Source of the DNA: Nocardia xishanensis NBRC 101358
GTDB taxonomy: Bacteria > Actinomycetota > Actinomycetes > Mycobacteriales > Mycobacteriaceae
Reading direction: 5' to 3'
Assembly: GCF_001613365.1 (NCBI RefSeq)
Contig: NZ_BDCF01000002.1
Span: forward strand, 62,001 to 126,000
Length of the DNA: 64,000 nucleotides
Translations under genes and position numbers: made by a program
The notes under the pieces: model-generated
What the model was told of the DNA's origin: nothing
Database searches by the model: none
What the model saw: the letters and a program-made list of their open reading frames with translations, nothing else
Shown here: positions 1-7,131 of the stretch, one piece after another
How positions within the stretch are numbered: the first letter of the stretch is position 1
How the letters are laid out: every line of letters begins with the position of its first letter

Positions 1-368
1 GCGCGACGTGGATCCTGCGTCAGGTAGCCGATGAAGGCCCGCAGGCCGGCCGCGGTGAGCGCGTCGAGATCGGGTTCGGTCTCGGCCAGCGCAGCGGCGG
101 TCGCCGCGCGCATCGCCTCGGACAAGGTGTCATACAGCGCGGCCAGGCAGACCTCACGGCTGGGAAACGACTCGTAGAAGTACCGCTCGGTGACCCCGGC
201 GCCACGGCAGATCTGCTTGATCGAGGCCGCCGCGTATCCGGAGGTGCCGAACTGTTCCAGCGCGGAGTCCAGGATCGCCGCACGGCGCAGCCGCACGCGT
301 TCCTCGGGCGCGATGCCCGAGTACTTCCGGCTGGAGAGCTTCGGACCGGAGGGGCCGGATCGTGTCAT
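1..368 (-). CDS. TetR/AcrR-family regulator, 3' end cut off by window edge
   Basis: Reading the minus strand from the ATG at 368 gives an open frame that runs off the left edge (about 122 residues visible). Residues about 25-70 form a TetR-type helix-turn-helix, with ILDSALEQFGTSGYAAASI, then KQICRGAGVTERYFYESFPS as the recognition-helix region. The C-terminal ligand-binding domain is mostly missing from the window. The gene is divergent from the SDR gene at 473, the usual arrangement for a TetR repressor controlling its neighbour. The 104-bp gap between them holds a repeated CAATAYTAG motif that could be its operator. Family call is firm; ligand unknown. Confidence 0.85.
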   Translation of the reverse strand, partial: MTRSGPSGPKLSSRKYSGIAPEERVRLRRAAILDSALEQFGTSGYAAASIKQICRGAGVTERYFYESFPSREVCLAALYDTLSEAMRAATAAALAETEPDLDALTAAGLRAFIGYLTQDPRR

Positions 369-395
369 GGGCCTTTCCCTTCTGCCGACGAGGTG

Positions 396-429
396 CAATA
401 CTAGCGCCGTTCAATTCTGACAATATTAG
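396..429. promoter_or_regulatory. Direct repeat CAATAYTAG in the TetR/SDR divergent promoter
   Basis: CAATACTAG at 396-404 and CAATATTAG at 421-429 are direct copies 25 bp apart, inside an AT-richer stretch of an otherwise GC-rich divergent intergenic region. They may be operator half-sites for the flanking TetR regulator or promoter elements. Visible as sequence; role inferred. Confidence 0.35.
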
Positions 430-472
430 TTGCCCAACACGGGCGCGTGCCCGAGAAGGAAGGTGGCATGCC

Positions 473-1321
473 GTGACGACAGCACTGACCGGGCGCATCG
501 TGGCCGTGACCGGTGGAGCTCACGGCATCGGGCGCGAGATCGCACGCCTGCTCGCCGAGGCCGGCGCCCGGGTCGCGATCGGCGACCGTGACGTCGAGAC
601 CGCGGAGAAGACAGCGCGGGAGCTGCCCGGGACGGTGCGCGCTTTGCCCCTGGATGTGACCGACACCGGGTCTTTCCGCCGGTTCCTGGCCGAGGTCACC
701 GACGCGTGGGGACCACTGGACGTGCTGGTCAACAATGCCGGAGTGATGTGGGTCGGGTCCTTCGACGACGAACCCGAGGCCGCAACCGAGCGCATGCTCG
801 CGGTGAACCTGCACGGGGTGATCCGGGGCGTGCGACTGGCCGCGCCGGGCATGCGCGCTCGCGGTGCCGGTCACATCGTCACCATCGCCTCGGCCGCCGC
901 CAAACTGGCCCCACCCGGGGAGTCGACCTACGCCGCGACCAAGCACGGCGTGCTGGGCTACCTCACCGGCGTACGCGAGGAACTGCGCGGCAGCGGCGTG
1001 CACGTCTCGGTGATCATGCCCGGGGTGGTCGACACCGAACTCGCGGTCGGCACCGATTCCGGCGCGACCGCCCGGTTGCAGCCCCGCGACGTCGCCGCCG
1101 CCGTCGTGGATGTTCTGCACCGGCCGCGCTTCGAGGTCACCCTCCCGGCCTCGATCGGGCTGCTGGTCCGCGTGACCGGGCTGCTCCCGCAGTCGCTGCG
1201 TGACCGGCTGCTGCGCCGCACGGTCCCCAACCAGGTCAAGGCCCTGCAGGGCTCGAACACCCGTGAAGGCTACGAGCACCGCGCTCTGGCCGACTCCGCC
1301 GATCCGAGGACGACCCGATGA
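473..1321 (+). CDS. SDR-family NAD(P)-dependent oxidoreductase
   Basis: Classical short-chain dehydrogenase of 282 residues from the GTG at 473, which follows a purine-rich GAGAAGGAAGG; an upstream in-frame start at 362 would add a non-conserved leader. It has the cofactor motif TGGAHGIG (13-20), NNAG (87-90), Asn112, Ser140 and the catalytic YAATK (Tyr153, Lys157). The acidic Asp38 at the end of the second beta strand suggests NAD preference. It should oxidise or reduce an alcohol/ketone on an unknown substrate. Its stop codon overlaps the next start as ATGA, so it is translationally coupled to the MBL-fold gene. Probably controlled by the divergent TetR gene. Confidence 0.88.
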   Translation: MTTALTGRIVAVTGGAHGIGREIARLLAEAGARVAIGDRDVETAEKTARELPGTVRALPLDVTDTGSFRRFLAEVTDAWGPLDVLVNNAGVMWVGSFDDEPEAATERMLAVNLHGVIRGVRLAAPGMRARGAGHIVTIASAAAKLAPPGESTYAATKHGVLGYLTGVREELRGSGVHVSVIMPGVVDTELAVGTDSGATARLQPRDVAAAVVDVLHRPRFEVTLPASIGLLVRVTGLLPQSLRDRLLRRTVPNQVKALQGSNTREGYEHRALADSADPRTTR

Positions 1322-2415
1322 CCGACACCGAATCCACCACCCTGCGCCCGATTCCGGAATTCGAGGGCGTCCACGACATCTGGCCACGCGGCAACCGCCT
1401 CGAGGCGATCCGTGAAGCAGCCCAGAACTACCGGGAACGGTTTTTGTGCCAGGGCCAGGTGCGCGCGGTCAAGAGTTTCGACATCGCCGCGGCGCCGTAT
1501 CCGGCGCAGTACGCGTTCCAGAACTACTCGGTCAACCTCAACCCCTTCATCTCGATCATCAACCGCATGTTCGTCATCCAGTTCGAGGGCTTCGACGGCA
1601 AGCTCAAGACCCTGGTGTGGGAACCCACGGTGGCCGCCGGTTCGGCCGAAGCCCCGTTCTACCGGCAGCTGCAGCGCTTCGGCCGCCGGATCGGGATGGA
1701 ATCGTTGTTCGTCAAGTACTACAACGACCCCGATCAGGTGCTGCCGCGCCTGGGGTTGACCAACGCCGACGTGGACTACATCAGCTTCGATCACCTCCAC
1801 GTCCAGGACCCACGCATGATCGTGGGCAGCAGCGAACCGATCGAGGGCGAGACCCAACCGCGCAAGCCGTTGTTTCCCAACGCCAAACTGCTCGTGCACC
1901 GCCGCGAGCTGGGCACCTTCGAATCCATGCACCCCATGCAATGGGCCTGGTACGTCGAGGGCGGCATGAACGGCGTCCCCGAGGACAAGCTCGAGATCTT
2001 CGACGGCGACGTCGAACTCGGCGTCGGGGTCAGCCTGCTGTGGACTCCCGGACACACCGACGGCAACCACTCCTTGGTCGTCAACACCCCTGACGGGGTG
2101 TGGGTGTCTTCGGAGAACGGCATGGCGGCCGACAGCTGGCAGCCCGAACTGTCGAAGATCCCCGGTGTTCGCCGCACCGCGCAGTTCTACGGGCGCGAGG
2201 TCGTGCTCAACGCCAATACTCTCGAAGACTCCCTCGATCAGTACGACTCGATGGTCAAGGAGAAGACCCTCGCCAGCCCATCGCCGCGCAACCCGCAGTG
2301 GCGCCAAATCATCCCGTCCTCGGAGTGCGCGGACTGGAAGCGGCAGTGGCCGGTCGTACCCACTTTCAGCCACGGCGGCCTGGACTACGGCGCCATCACT
2401 GTCCTCGCCCGCTGA
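1318..2415 (+). CDS. MBL-fold (metallo-beta-lactamase superfamily) hydrolase
   Basis: 365-residue cytoplasmic protein, no signal peptide. The metal-binding HxHxxD signature is present as HLHVQD at 159-164, and a second ligand region is TPGHTDGNH at 243-251, as in MBL-fold hydrolases. The N-terminal 100 residues are longer than in lactonases of this fold. Overlap ATGA with the SDR gene and a following alpha/beta hydrolase suggest a small catabolic operon for a hydroxylated or ester/lactone compound. Superfamily assignment is good; substrate cannot be told from sequence. Confidence 0.75.
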   Translation: MTDTESTTLRPIPEFEGVHDIWPRGNRLEAIREAAQNYRERFLCQGQVRAVKSFDIAAAPYPAQYAFQNYSVNLNPFISIINRMFVIQFEGFDGKLKTLVWEPTVAAGSAEAPFYRQLQRFGRRIGMESLFVKYYNDPDQVLPRLGLTNADVDYISFDHLHVQDPRMIVGSSEPIEGETQPRKPLFPNAKLLVHRRELGTFESMHPMQWAWYVEGGMNGVPEDKLEIFDGDVELGVGVSLLWTPGHTDGNHSLVVNTPDGVWVSSENGMAADSWQPELSKIPGVRRTAQFYGREVVLNANTLEDSLDQYDSMVKEKTLASPSPRNPQWRQIIPSSECADWKRQWPVVPTFSHGGLDYGAITVLAR

Positions 2416-2420
2416 CCAGG

Positions 2421-2489
2421 CCCGCCGAGGAACATCGCGATGCCCGCACCCGCCCGTGCGGGCATCGCGATGTTCCTCGCACCGGCGGG
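2421..2489. terminator. Very long perfect hairpin downstream of the MBL-fold gene
   Basis: Arms 2427-2449 and 2456-2478 are 23-bp perfect inverted repeats around a 6-nt loop, and outer arms CCCGCC (2421-2426) and GGCGGG (2484-2489) extend it. There is no T-tract. It is placed as a terminator or attenuator between the MBL-fold gene and the hydrolase at 2574, but the length is unusual for a terminator and a mobile palindromic element is possible. Confidence 0.55.
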
Positions 2490-2573
2490 ACACGGCGCTC
2501 GGCGGGCACCGCAGGGCTGGTGTTCGAACACTGACGGGCGGACGAGCTAGACACAAACTTGGAGTTGATCGAC

Positions 2574-3557
2574 ATGGCTGTACACACCGGCGCTGATGAT
2601 CATGTGATCACCGTGCGGCGCTCACCCGCTGCGCTGATGACCATCTGGGCGTCGCGGATCTTCGTGCGCCCGATGCTGTGGCTGCTTCCGCTTCATTCAC
2701 CGATCGGGGTTCTGGGCTACCGCTTCACACAGGTTGTGGCCTGCCGGATGTGGTTGGCTGCGATGCTCCCAGCCACCAGGGTCGATGCCACCGGGCCTAA
2801 GGGCCGGACCGTCGGAGAGTGGGTCGGCGGCCCCGCCCAACCCGGCGACCGGGTGATCTACTACATCCACGGCAGCGGATACATCAGCTGCAGCCCGTGG
2901 ACTCACCGCGGCCTGGTGTCGGAACTATCGCGCCGACTGCATCGCCCCGTCTACGCCGTACGCTACCGGCGCGCACCGAAATACCGCTTCCCCGCCGCCC
3001 ACGACGACGTCCTCAACGGCTACCTGTGGCTGATCGAACAGGGACACCGCCCCGCCGACATCGTCGTGATGGGCGATTCCGCCGGTGGCCACCTCGCCCT
3101 GGGGCTGTGTGTCCAACTGCGCGAACTCGGCGTCGACCAGCCCGCCGCGCTGGTCGGATTCTCCAGCGTCGTCGACCCGACATGGCAACTGGCCCAAGCC
3201 CACGGCGAACACATCTGGGACCAGTTCGTCTCCGCCCGCACCGGCCGCCGCATCATGCACACCTACCTCGTGGGGGCCGACTTCAGCGATCCGCGCCTGA
3301 ATGTCCTCGGCGCGGTCGGCCCCGACCTGCCACCGATGCTGCTGCAAACCGGCGGCAGCGAGGCCCTCGGCTCGGACTCCGAACACTATGCCGCCGCACT
3401 GCGCTCGGCCGGTGGACGGTGCGAACTCGAGGTGTGGTCGGACATGTTCCACGTGTTCCAAATGGGATACCCGCGAATGTCGGAGGCGCGAAGCGCCCTC
3501 GACAGCGTCGAGCGGTTCATCGAGAACATCGACACGAACCACACCGCGACTGCCTGA
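2574..3557 (+). CDS. Alpha/beta hydrolase, HSL/fold-3 family esterase
   Basis: 327 residues from the ATG at 2574, chosen because GGAG lies 9 nt upstream; a TTG at 2559 is less likely. It shows the hormone-sensitive-lipase family pattern: an HGSGY oxyanion-hole motif (HGGG variant), the nucleophile elbow GDSAGG with the catalytic Ser, and a C-terminal WSDMFHVF that supplies His. The hydrophobic N-terminal 60 residues (MLWLLPLHSPIGVLG) may lie against the membrane, as in LipR-like actinobacterial esterases. Predicted to cleave carboxyl esters. Separated from the upstream SDR/MBL pair by a strong hairpin, so partly independent expression is likely. Confidence 0.85.
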   Translation: MAVHTGADDHVITVRRSPAALMTIWASRIFVRPMLWLLPLHSPIGVLGYRFTQVVACRMWLAAMLPATRVDATGPKGRTVGEWVGGPAQPGDRVIYYIHGSGYISCSPWTHRGLVSELSRRLHRPVYAVRYRRAPKYRFPAAHDDVLNGYLWLIEQGHRPADIVVMGDSAGGHLALGLCVQLRELGVDQPAALVGFSSVVDPTWQLAQAHGEHIWDQFVSARTGRRIMHTYLVGADFSDPRLNVLGAVGPDLPPMLLQTGGSEALGSDSEHYAAALRSAGGRCELEVWSDMFHVFQMGYPRMSEARSALDSVERFIENIDTNHTATA

Positions 3558-3598
3558 GCACCTCACCGCCGCACGCGGCTCTTCACCGGATCCCGCGC

Positions 3599-3636
3599 CC
3601 GGGTGTTTCATAGGTGACCACCCATGAAACACCCGG
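3599..3636. repeat. 38-bp near-perfect palindrome over the recombinase start
   Basis: Arms CCGGGTGTTTCAT (3599-3611) and ATGAAACACCCGG (3624-3636) match perfectly, and inside them GGTG (3613-3616) faces CACC (3619-3622). The GTG start of the recombinase (3614) sits at the centre. Such a site could be an autoregulatory operator or a recombination crossover site. Visible in sequence; function inferred. Confidence 0.6.
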
Positions 3637-4333
3637 CGCCGCAGCGGGTTTCCAGGGCGAACTACTGCCGCGCCCGGCCGCGGCCGCCGACGAGTCGAGC
3701 GCGCACGTGCGCATCGGCTACGCCCGAGCCTCCACTGTGCGCCAATCCCTCGACACCCAGCTCGATTCCCTGCGCGCGGCCGGGATCGGGCGGATCTTCT
3801 CCGAGAAGATCTCCACTCGCGCGCTGGTCCGCCCCGAGCTCGATCGTGCGGTTGCCCTGGCACGGGAGATCCGCGGCTCCGGCGCCGCGGTGACCCTGGT
3901 CGTGCACGAACACAAACGCCTCGGCCGCGGAATCGAACTCGCCGCCCTGGCCGAGCAACTCAAGGCCGCCGGCATCGGCCTGGAGTTCCTCACCGGCGAG
4001 CTCCAGGGCTCCCACGACCCGTCCGGGGTGGTCTTCACCGTGCTGGCCGCCCTGTCGGCCATGGAACGTGAGTACATTCGCGACCGCACCCTCGAAGGCC
4101 ACGAATCCGCCCGCCAGCGCGGCAAATCCATCGGCGGGGTCTCCGTGGTCGACGAGACCATGCTCTCGATGGCGCTGCACCTGCGCGCCAGCGACTACAG
4201 CCTGCGCGACATCGCCGCGCGGCTGGTCATCACCAGCGGGAAGAAGAAGGGCCAGCGCCCTTCCCCTGCGACCGTGCTGCGGTTGCTACGCGACTACGAC
4301 CAGCGCGCCGAAGTGGCGGAAAACGCCAGCTGA
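3614..4333 (+). CDS. Serine recombinase (resolvase/invertase family)
   Basis: 239 residues from GTG 3614; no convincing ribosome binding site is visible because the start lies inside a palindrome. After a 32-residue leader, the catalytic domain begins with IGYARASTVRQSLDTQLDSL, containing the nucleophilic Ser in the ARAST context. It continues with DRAVALAREI, the conserved VVHEHKRLGRG segment and a long E helix (SAMEREYIRDRTLEGHESAR). The C-terminal 60 residues form a helix-turn-helix. The size fits the small resolvase/invertase class rather than a large serine integrase. It adjoins a plasmid-type coiled-coil gene and repeat-rich DNA, so the block probably arrived on a mobile element. Whether it resolves, inverts or integrates is unknown. 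Confidence 0.88.
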   Translation: MTTHETPGAAAGFQGELLPRPAAAADESSAHVRIGYARASTVRQSLDTQLDSLRAAGIGRIFSEKISTRALVRPELDRAVALAREIRGSGAAVTLVVHEHKRLGRGIELAALAEQLKAAGIGLEFLTGELQGSHDPSGVVFTVLAALSAMEREYIRDRTLEGHESARQRGKSIGGVSVVDETMLSMALHLRASDYSLRDIAARLVITSGKKKGQRPSPATVLRLLRDYDQRAEVAENAS

Positions 4334-4420
4334 ACAGGACTTCGAGCATTACTGAACCCGACTTCGAACACCGACAGATAACCCGGGAATGGTACGGACG
4401 TCCCAGCGGCCCTAGTTTTC

Positions 4421-4630
4421 AACGACTTTCGTAAGCATTATGTTTCGTTTGATGCGACCAAACGTAAACGAAACGAGGGTGGCTGTACGCGAGGGAGTCG
4501 CAAATCCTGACCGCCGATAATGTTCACTTATCGGCGGTCAGAACTAGAGTCCGTGCGCGTGTGCCCTCAACCGCCGACACGGATTTCGTTTGGTGTGAAA
4601 ACGTAGAACCCAACGAAAACAACGCTACGA
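4421..4630. repeat. Scattered TTTCGTTT/AAACGAAA repeats in a repeat-rich gap
   Basis: The 304-bp gap 4334-4637 is AT-richer than its surroundings and carries no gene. GTTTCGTTT (4442-4450) is inverted at AAACGAAAC (4466-4474), with an inner CGTTTG/CAAACG pair. TTTCGTTT recurs near 4586, and AACGAAAAC near 4613. These resemble iterons or partition-protein sites beside a KfrA-like gene. The pattern is visible; the role is inferred. Confidence 0.4.
4507..4541. repeat. 14-bp perfect inverted repeat with 7-nt spacer
   Basis: CTGACCGCCGATAA (4507-4520) and TTATCGGCGGTCAG (4528-4541) are exact reverse complements around TGTTCAC. No T-tract follows. Position between the recombinase and the coiled-coil gene suits a terminator, an operator or a recombinase/partition site. 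Confidence 0.55.
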
Positions 4631-4640
4631 TTCCCAGGTG
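4626..4640 (+). promoter_or_regulatory. Probable leaderless promoter of the coiled-coil gene
   Basis: TACGAT at 4626-4631 is a good actinobacterial -10 box and lies 6 nt before the GTG start at 4638, where transcription would begin. No Shine-Dalgarno sequence is visible, which fits a leaderless mRNA. Confidence 0.45.
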
Positions 4641-5750
4641 TCCAGCATTTGTAACTATCCGGGATGCACCCGGCCCATCACTCGGGGCGGTGGCCCCGGA
4701 CGCCCGTCGGAATACTGCGAACACCCCGACCACACGCGATGGCGGGCATGGCGGGAAAGGCAACGGCTGCAACAGGAGTCGGAGACACCCGTAACTTCCG
4801 TCACTGTGACGCCACAGGGTCCGGTCACGGCGGCTCGCGCGCGGGCCGACGAGCTGCTCACCCAGTTCCGCGGCCTCGCCGAACAACTGAGCAACAACCT
4901 CAATGCGGCGGTGGTGGAACTGTCGACGCTGGCCGATCCCTCGATCGCCGAGGCGCAGGTGCAGGCCGTCCAGGCCGATGCTGCCCGCCGCATCGCGGAG
5001 TCCGAGGTCGCGGCGGTGGCCGCCGAACAGGCGCGCCGGGAGGCCGAGGAAGCCCGCCGGATCGCGGAGTCCGCCGCCGACGACGCGGCCGCCGCCGCGG
5101 AACGCGCGGAAACGCTGGTCGGCGAGGCGAACACCGCCCGCGACGACGCGTTGCGCGAGGTGGAGCGGGTGAGCAAGCAGGCCGCCGATGACGTCTTCGC
5201 CGCCCGCACCGACGCCGACGCCGAGATACGCGCGGTGCGGCGCGAAGCCTCCGATGACATCGAACGCGCGCGTCAACAAGCGACCGAGGACGTGGACAAG
5301 GCGCGGCGCAAGGCCGCCGCCGAGATCGAGCAGGTGCGCAGGGAAGCCGCGCAGCAGGTCACCGCGGCGTGCGCCGAACGCGACCTCGCCGTGCAGCGCG
5401 CCGCCGACGCCGACCGCGCCATCGACCGCGCCGAACAAGCCACCGCCGAACGCGCGCAAGCGCTGGCCGAAGCGCGCGAGGAACTGGCCCGCCTACGCGG
5501 CGAACTGGACGCCACCCGAAGCGAACTCGCCGACCTGCGCCGCACCGCTGTCGCGGAAGCGGCCGCCCAGCGTGCCGAGGCCGCCGCGTCACTCGAACAG
5601 GCGCGCGCCGCTTCCGCCGAACGCATCGCCGCCCTGGACGACGCTCGCACCCAAACGCTCGCCCGTGCCGAACGGGCCGAACGCCAACTCGACGAGTTGC
5701 TCGCCGCCGCGCGAGTCCCCGCGACTCCCGTACCGGTCGAGGGCTCCTGA
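4638..5750 (+). CDS. Plasmid-type coiled-coil protein with N-terminal Cys/His motif (KfrA-like)
   Basis: 370 residues from GTG 4638. The first 35 residues hold a small putative zinc-binding module (CNYPGCTRP, then YCEHPDHTRW: Cys-x4-Cys ... Cys-x2-Pro-x-His). From about residue 60 to 355 the protein is one almost continuous Ala/Glu/Arg heptad coiled coil, with no globular domain and no membrane segment. Proteins of this shape occur on actinobacterial plasmids and are compared with KfrA, a DNA-binding coiled-coil partition or stability factor. The adjoining repeats and recombinase support that setting. Function is inferred; a structural or chromosome-organising role is equally possible. Confidence 0.6.
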   Translation: MSSICNYPGCTRPITRGGGPGRPSEYCEHPDHTRWRAWRERQRLQQESETPVTSVTVTPQGPVTAARARADELLTQFRGLAEQLSNNLNAAVVELSTLADPSIAEAQVQAVQADAARRIAESEVAAVAAEQARREAEEARRIAESAADDAAAAAERAETLVGEANTARDDALREVERVSKQAADDVFAARTDADAEIRAVRREASDDIERARQQATEDVDKARRKAAAEIEQVRREAAQQVTAACAERDLAVQRAADADRAIDRAEQATAERAQALAEAREELARLRGELDATRSELADLRRTAVAEAAAQRAEAAASLEQARAASAERIAALDDARTQTLARAERAERQLDELLAAARVPATPVPVEGS

Positions 5751-5798
5751 CCGAAAATCGGGGCGCGGCCGACGCCCCGGCCCGCGCTATGGTGCGAT

Positions 5799-6425
5799 AT
5801 GGCTGTCATCCATCGCACGACCATGTCCCCGACCAAACTGGACCTGCTCACCGAGTGGTTGCCGAGCCGCCCGTGGTATCGCGGTGGGCAGCGACCGCGG
5901 CTGGTGAAAGCGGGCGGGTTCCGGCTCGACGATCCAGCGGGGGAGGTCGGCATCGAGTTCATGGTCGTCACCGACGATTCGGGCGCGCGACCGGTGACCT
6001 ATCACCTGCCGCTGACCTACCGGGGCGCCGAGTTGTCCGACGGTGCGCACGCGCTGATCGGCACCTCGGAGCACGGTGTTCTCGGACCGCGCTGGATCTA
6101 CGACGGATCGCACGACCCGGTGGCCGTCGCGCAGATCGCCGCGCTGCTGAGCGGGAACACCCAACCGCAGGCGCAGAGCGCGAGTGATACCCAGGATCCG
6201 TCCGTCGTCGTCGCGAACCCGATATCCGCGTCCCCCGTGGCGGAATTCGCGGTGGCGGACGGCGTCGACGAGGCCGCGATCACCATTGTCGGCGGACCGC
6301 TCCTGCGAGTTCATCGGCGGCTCGATGGGGAAGCGCTGCCGCCCGGCGTCCCCACCGTCACCGCGCCGTGGCGGGGGCCCGACGACGCGGTGACGCGGTC
6401 GGTGCTGCTGTCGGCTCACCACTGA
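5799..6425 (+). CDS. Maltokinase N-terminal cap-like domain protein
   Basis: 208 residues starting MAVIHRTTMSPTKLDLLTEW. The opening, with LPSRPWYRGG and the PVTYHLPLTYRG strand pair, matches the N-terminal cap seen on mycobacterial maltokinase (Pep2/Mak), but the kinase domain is absent. Free-standing copies are common in Nocardia and Mycobacterium and have no established role. Residues about 115-145 are a low-complexity linker before a short C-terminal beta region. No operon partner is evident: neighbours on the same strand are 48 bp and 69 bp away and unrelated. Domain call good, function unknown. Confidence 0.65.
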   Translation: MAVIHRTTMSPTKLDLLTEWLPSRPWYRGGQRPRLVKAGGFRLDDPAGEVGIEFMVVTDDSGARPVTYHLPLTYRGAELSDGAHALIGTSEHGVLGPRWIYDGSHDPVAVAQIAALLSGNTQPQAQSASDTQDPSVVVANPISASPVAEFAVADGVDEAAITIVGGPLLRVHRRLDGEALPPGVPTVTAPWRGPDDAVTRSVLLSAHH

Positions 6426-6494
6426 GCTCCGGGCAGCCTCCGCAAATACGGCAAACATCAGGCTAACAACACTCTCCGGTCATATCATGGTGCT

Positions 6495-7094
6495 ATGCCC
6501 GGAAACGGTGGTGAGGGGCGTGTGGAATCGCGGGTCCGTGGGGGACGGGAAACGATTCTGGTCGTGGGTGTCTGCTCCGTCGCCCTCGGCGTGCTGATCG
6601 CGATCTGGCCGGAGAAGACCGTGCCGATCCTGGAGTTGCTGTTCGGCCTGTATCTACTGGCCAACGGAGCGGCGCAGCTGTGGCTCGCGATCGGCGCGCG
6701 GTTCGCGCTGCCACTGCGGGTGCTGGTATTCGTCAGCGGACTGCTCTCGATCGTGCTGGCCGTATTGTGCTTGCGCGGTGGGAATTCGGTGTTGCTGCTC
6801 TCGATGTGGGTCGGGCTGAGCTGGACCATTCGCGGCATCACCCAGGCCACCGTCGCGGCATGGGACGACGAGCAGCTCTCCGAGAGTCTGCGCCACGAAC
6901 TGTTCGGGTTGTTCACGATGATCGTCGGCATCGTCGTGCTCGGTCTTCCGCTGGAGGAACTCAGCACCCTCGGCGTGGTCGTCGGCGGCTGCCTCGCGGT
7001 GCTCGGCGGGCTCGAGATCGCGCTGGTCGGCGTCGGTCGCGCCGGTCCGGTCCGGGTGCCGGACGCGCCGCGAGTGCCCGTGCCGCGCAGTTGA
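6495..7094 (+). CDS. HdeD-type DUF308 membrane protein
   Basis: 199 residues with about six hydrophobic helices in pairs (for example TILVVGVCSVALGVLIAIWP, VLVFVSGLLSIVLAVLCL, TLGVVVGGCLAVLGGLEIAL). The glycine-rich GLxxLxxG spacing and the repeated ILxGxxxLxxG pattern match HdeD/DUF308 integral membrane proteins. HdeD in E. coli is linked to acid resistance; in actinomycetes the family is unassigned. Stands alone on the plus strand. Confidence 0.7.
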   Translation: MPGNGGEGRVESRVRGGRETILVVGVCSVALGVLIAIWPEKTVPILELLFGLYLLANGAAQLWLAIGARFALPLRVLVFVSGLLSIVLAVLCLRGGNSVLLLSMWVGLSWTIRGITQATVAAWDDEQLSESLRHELFGLFTMIVGIVVLGLPLEELSTLGVVVGGCLAVLGGLEIALVGVGRAGPVRVPDAPRVPVPRS

Positions 7095-7131
7095 ACTGGC
7101 GGGACGTCCGCGTAACCGGTTCACTGTCTTT

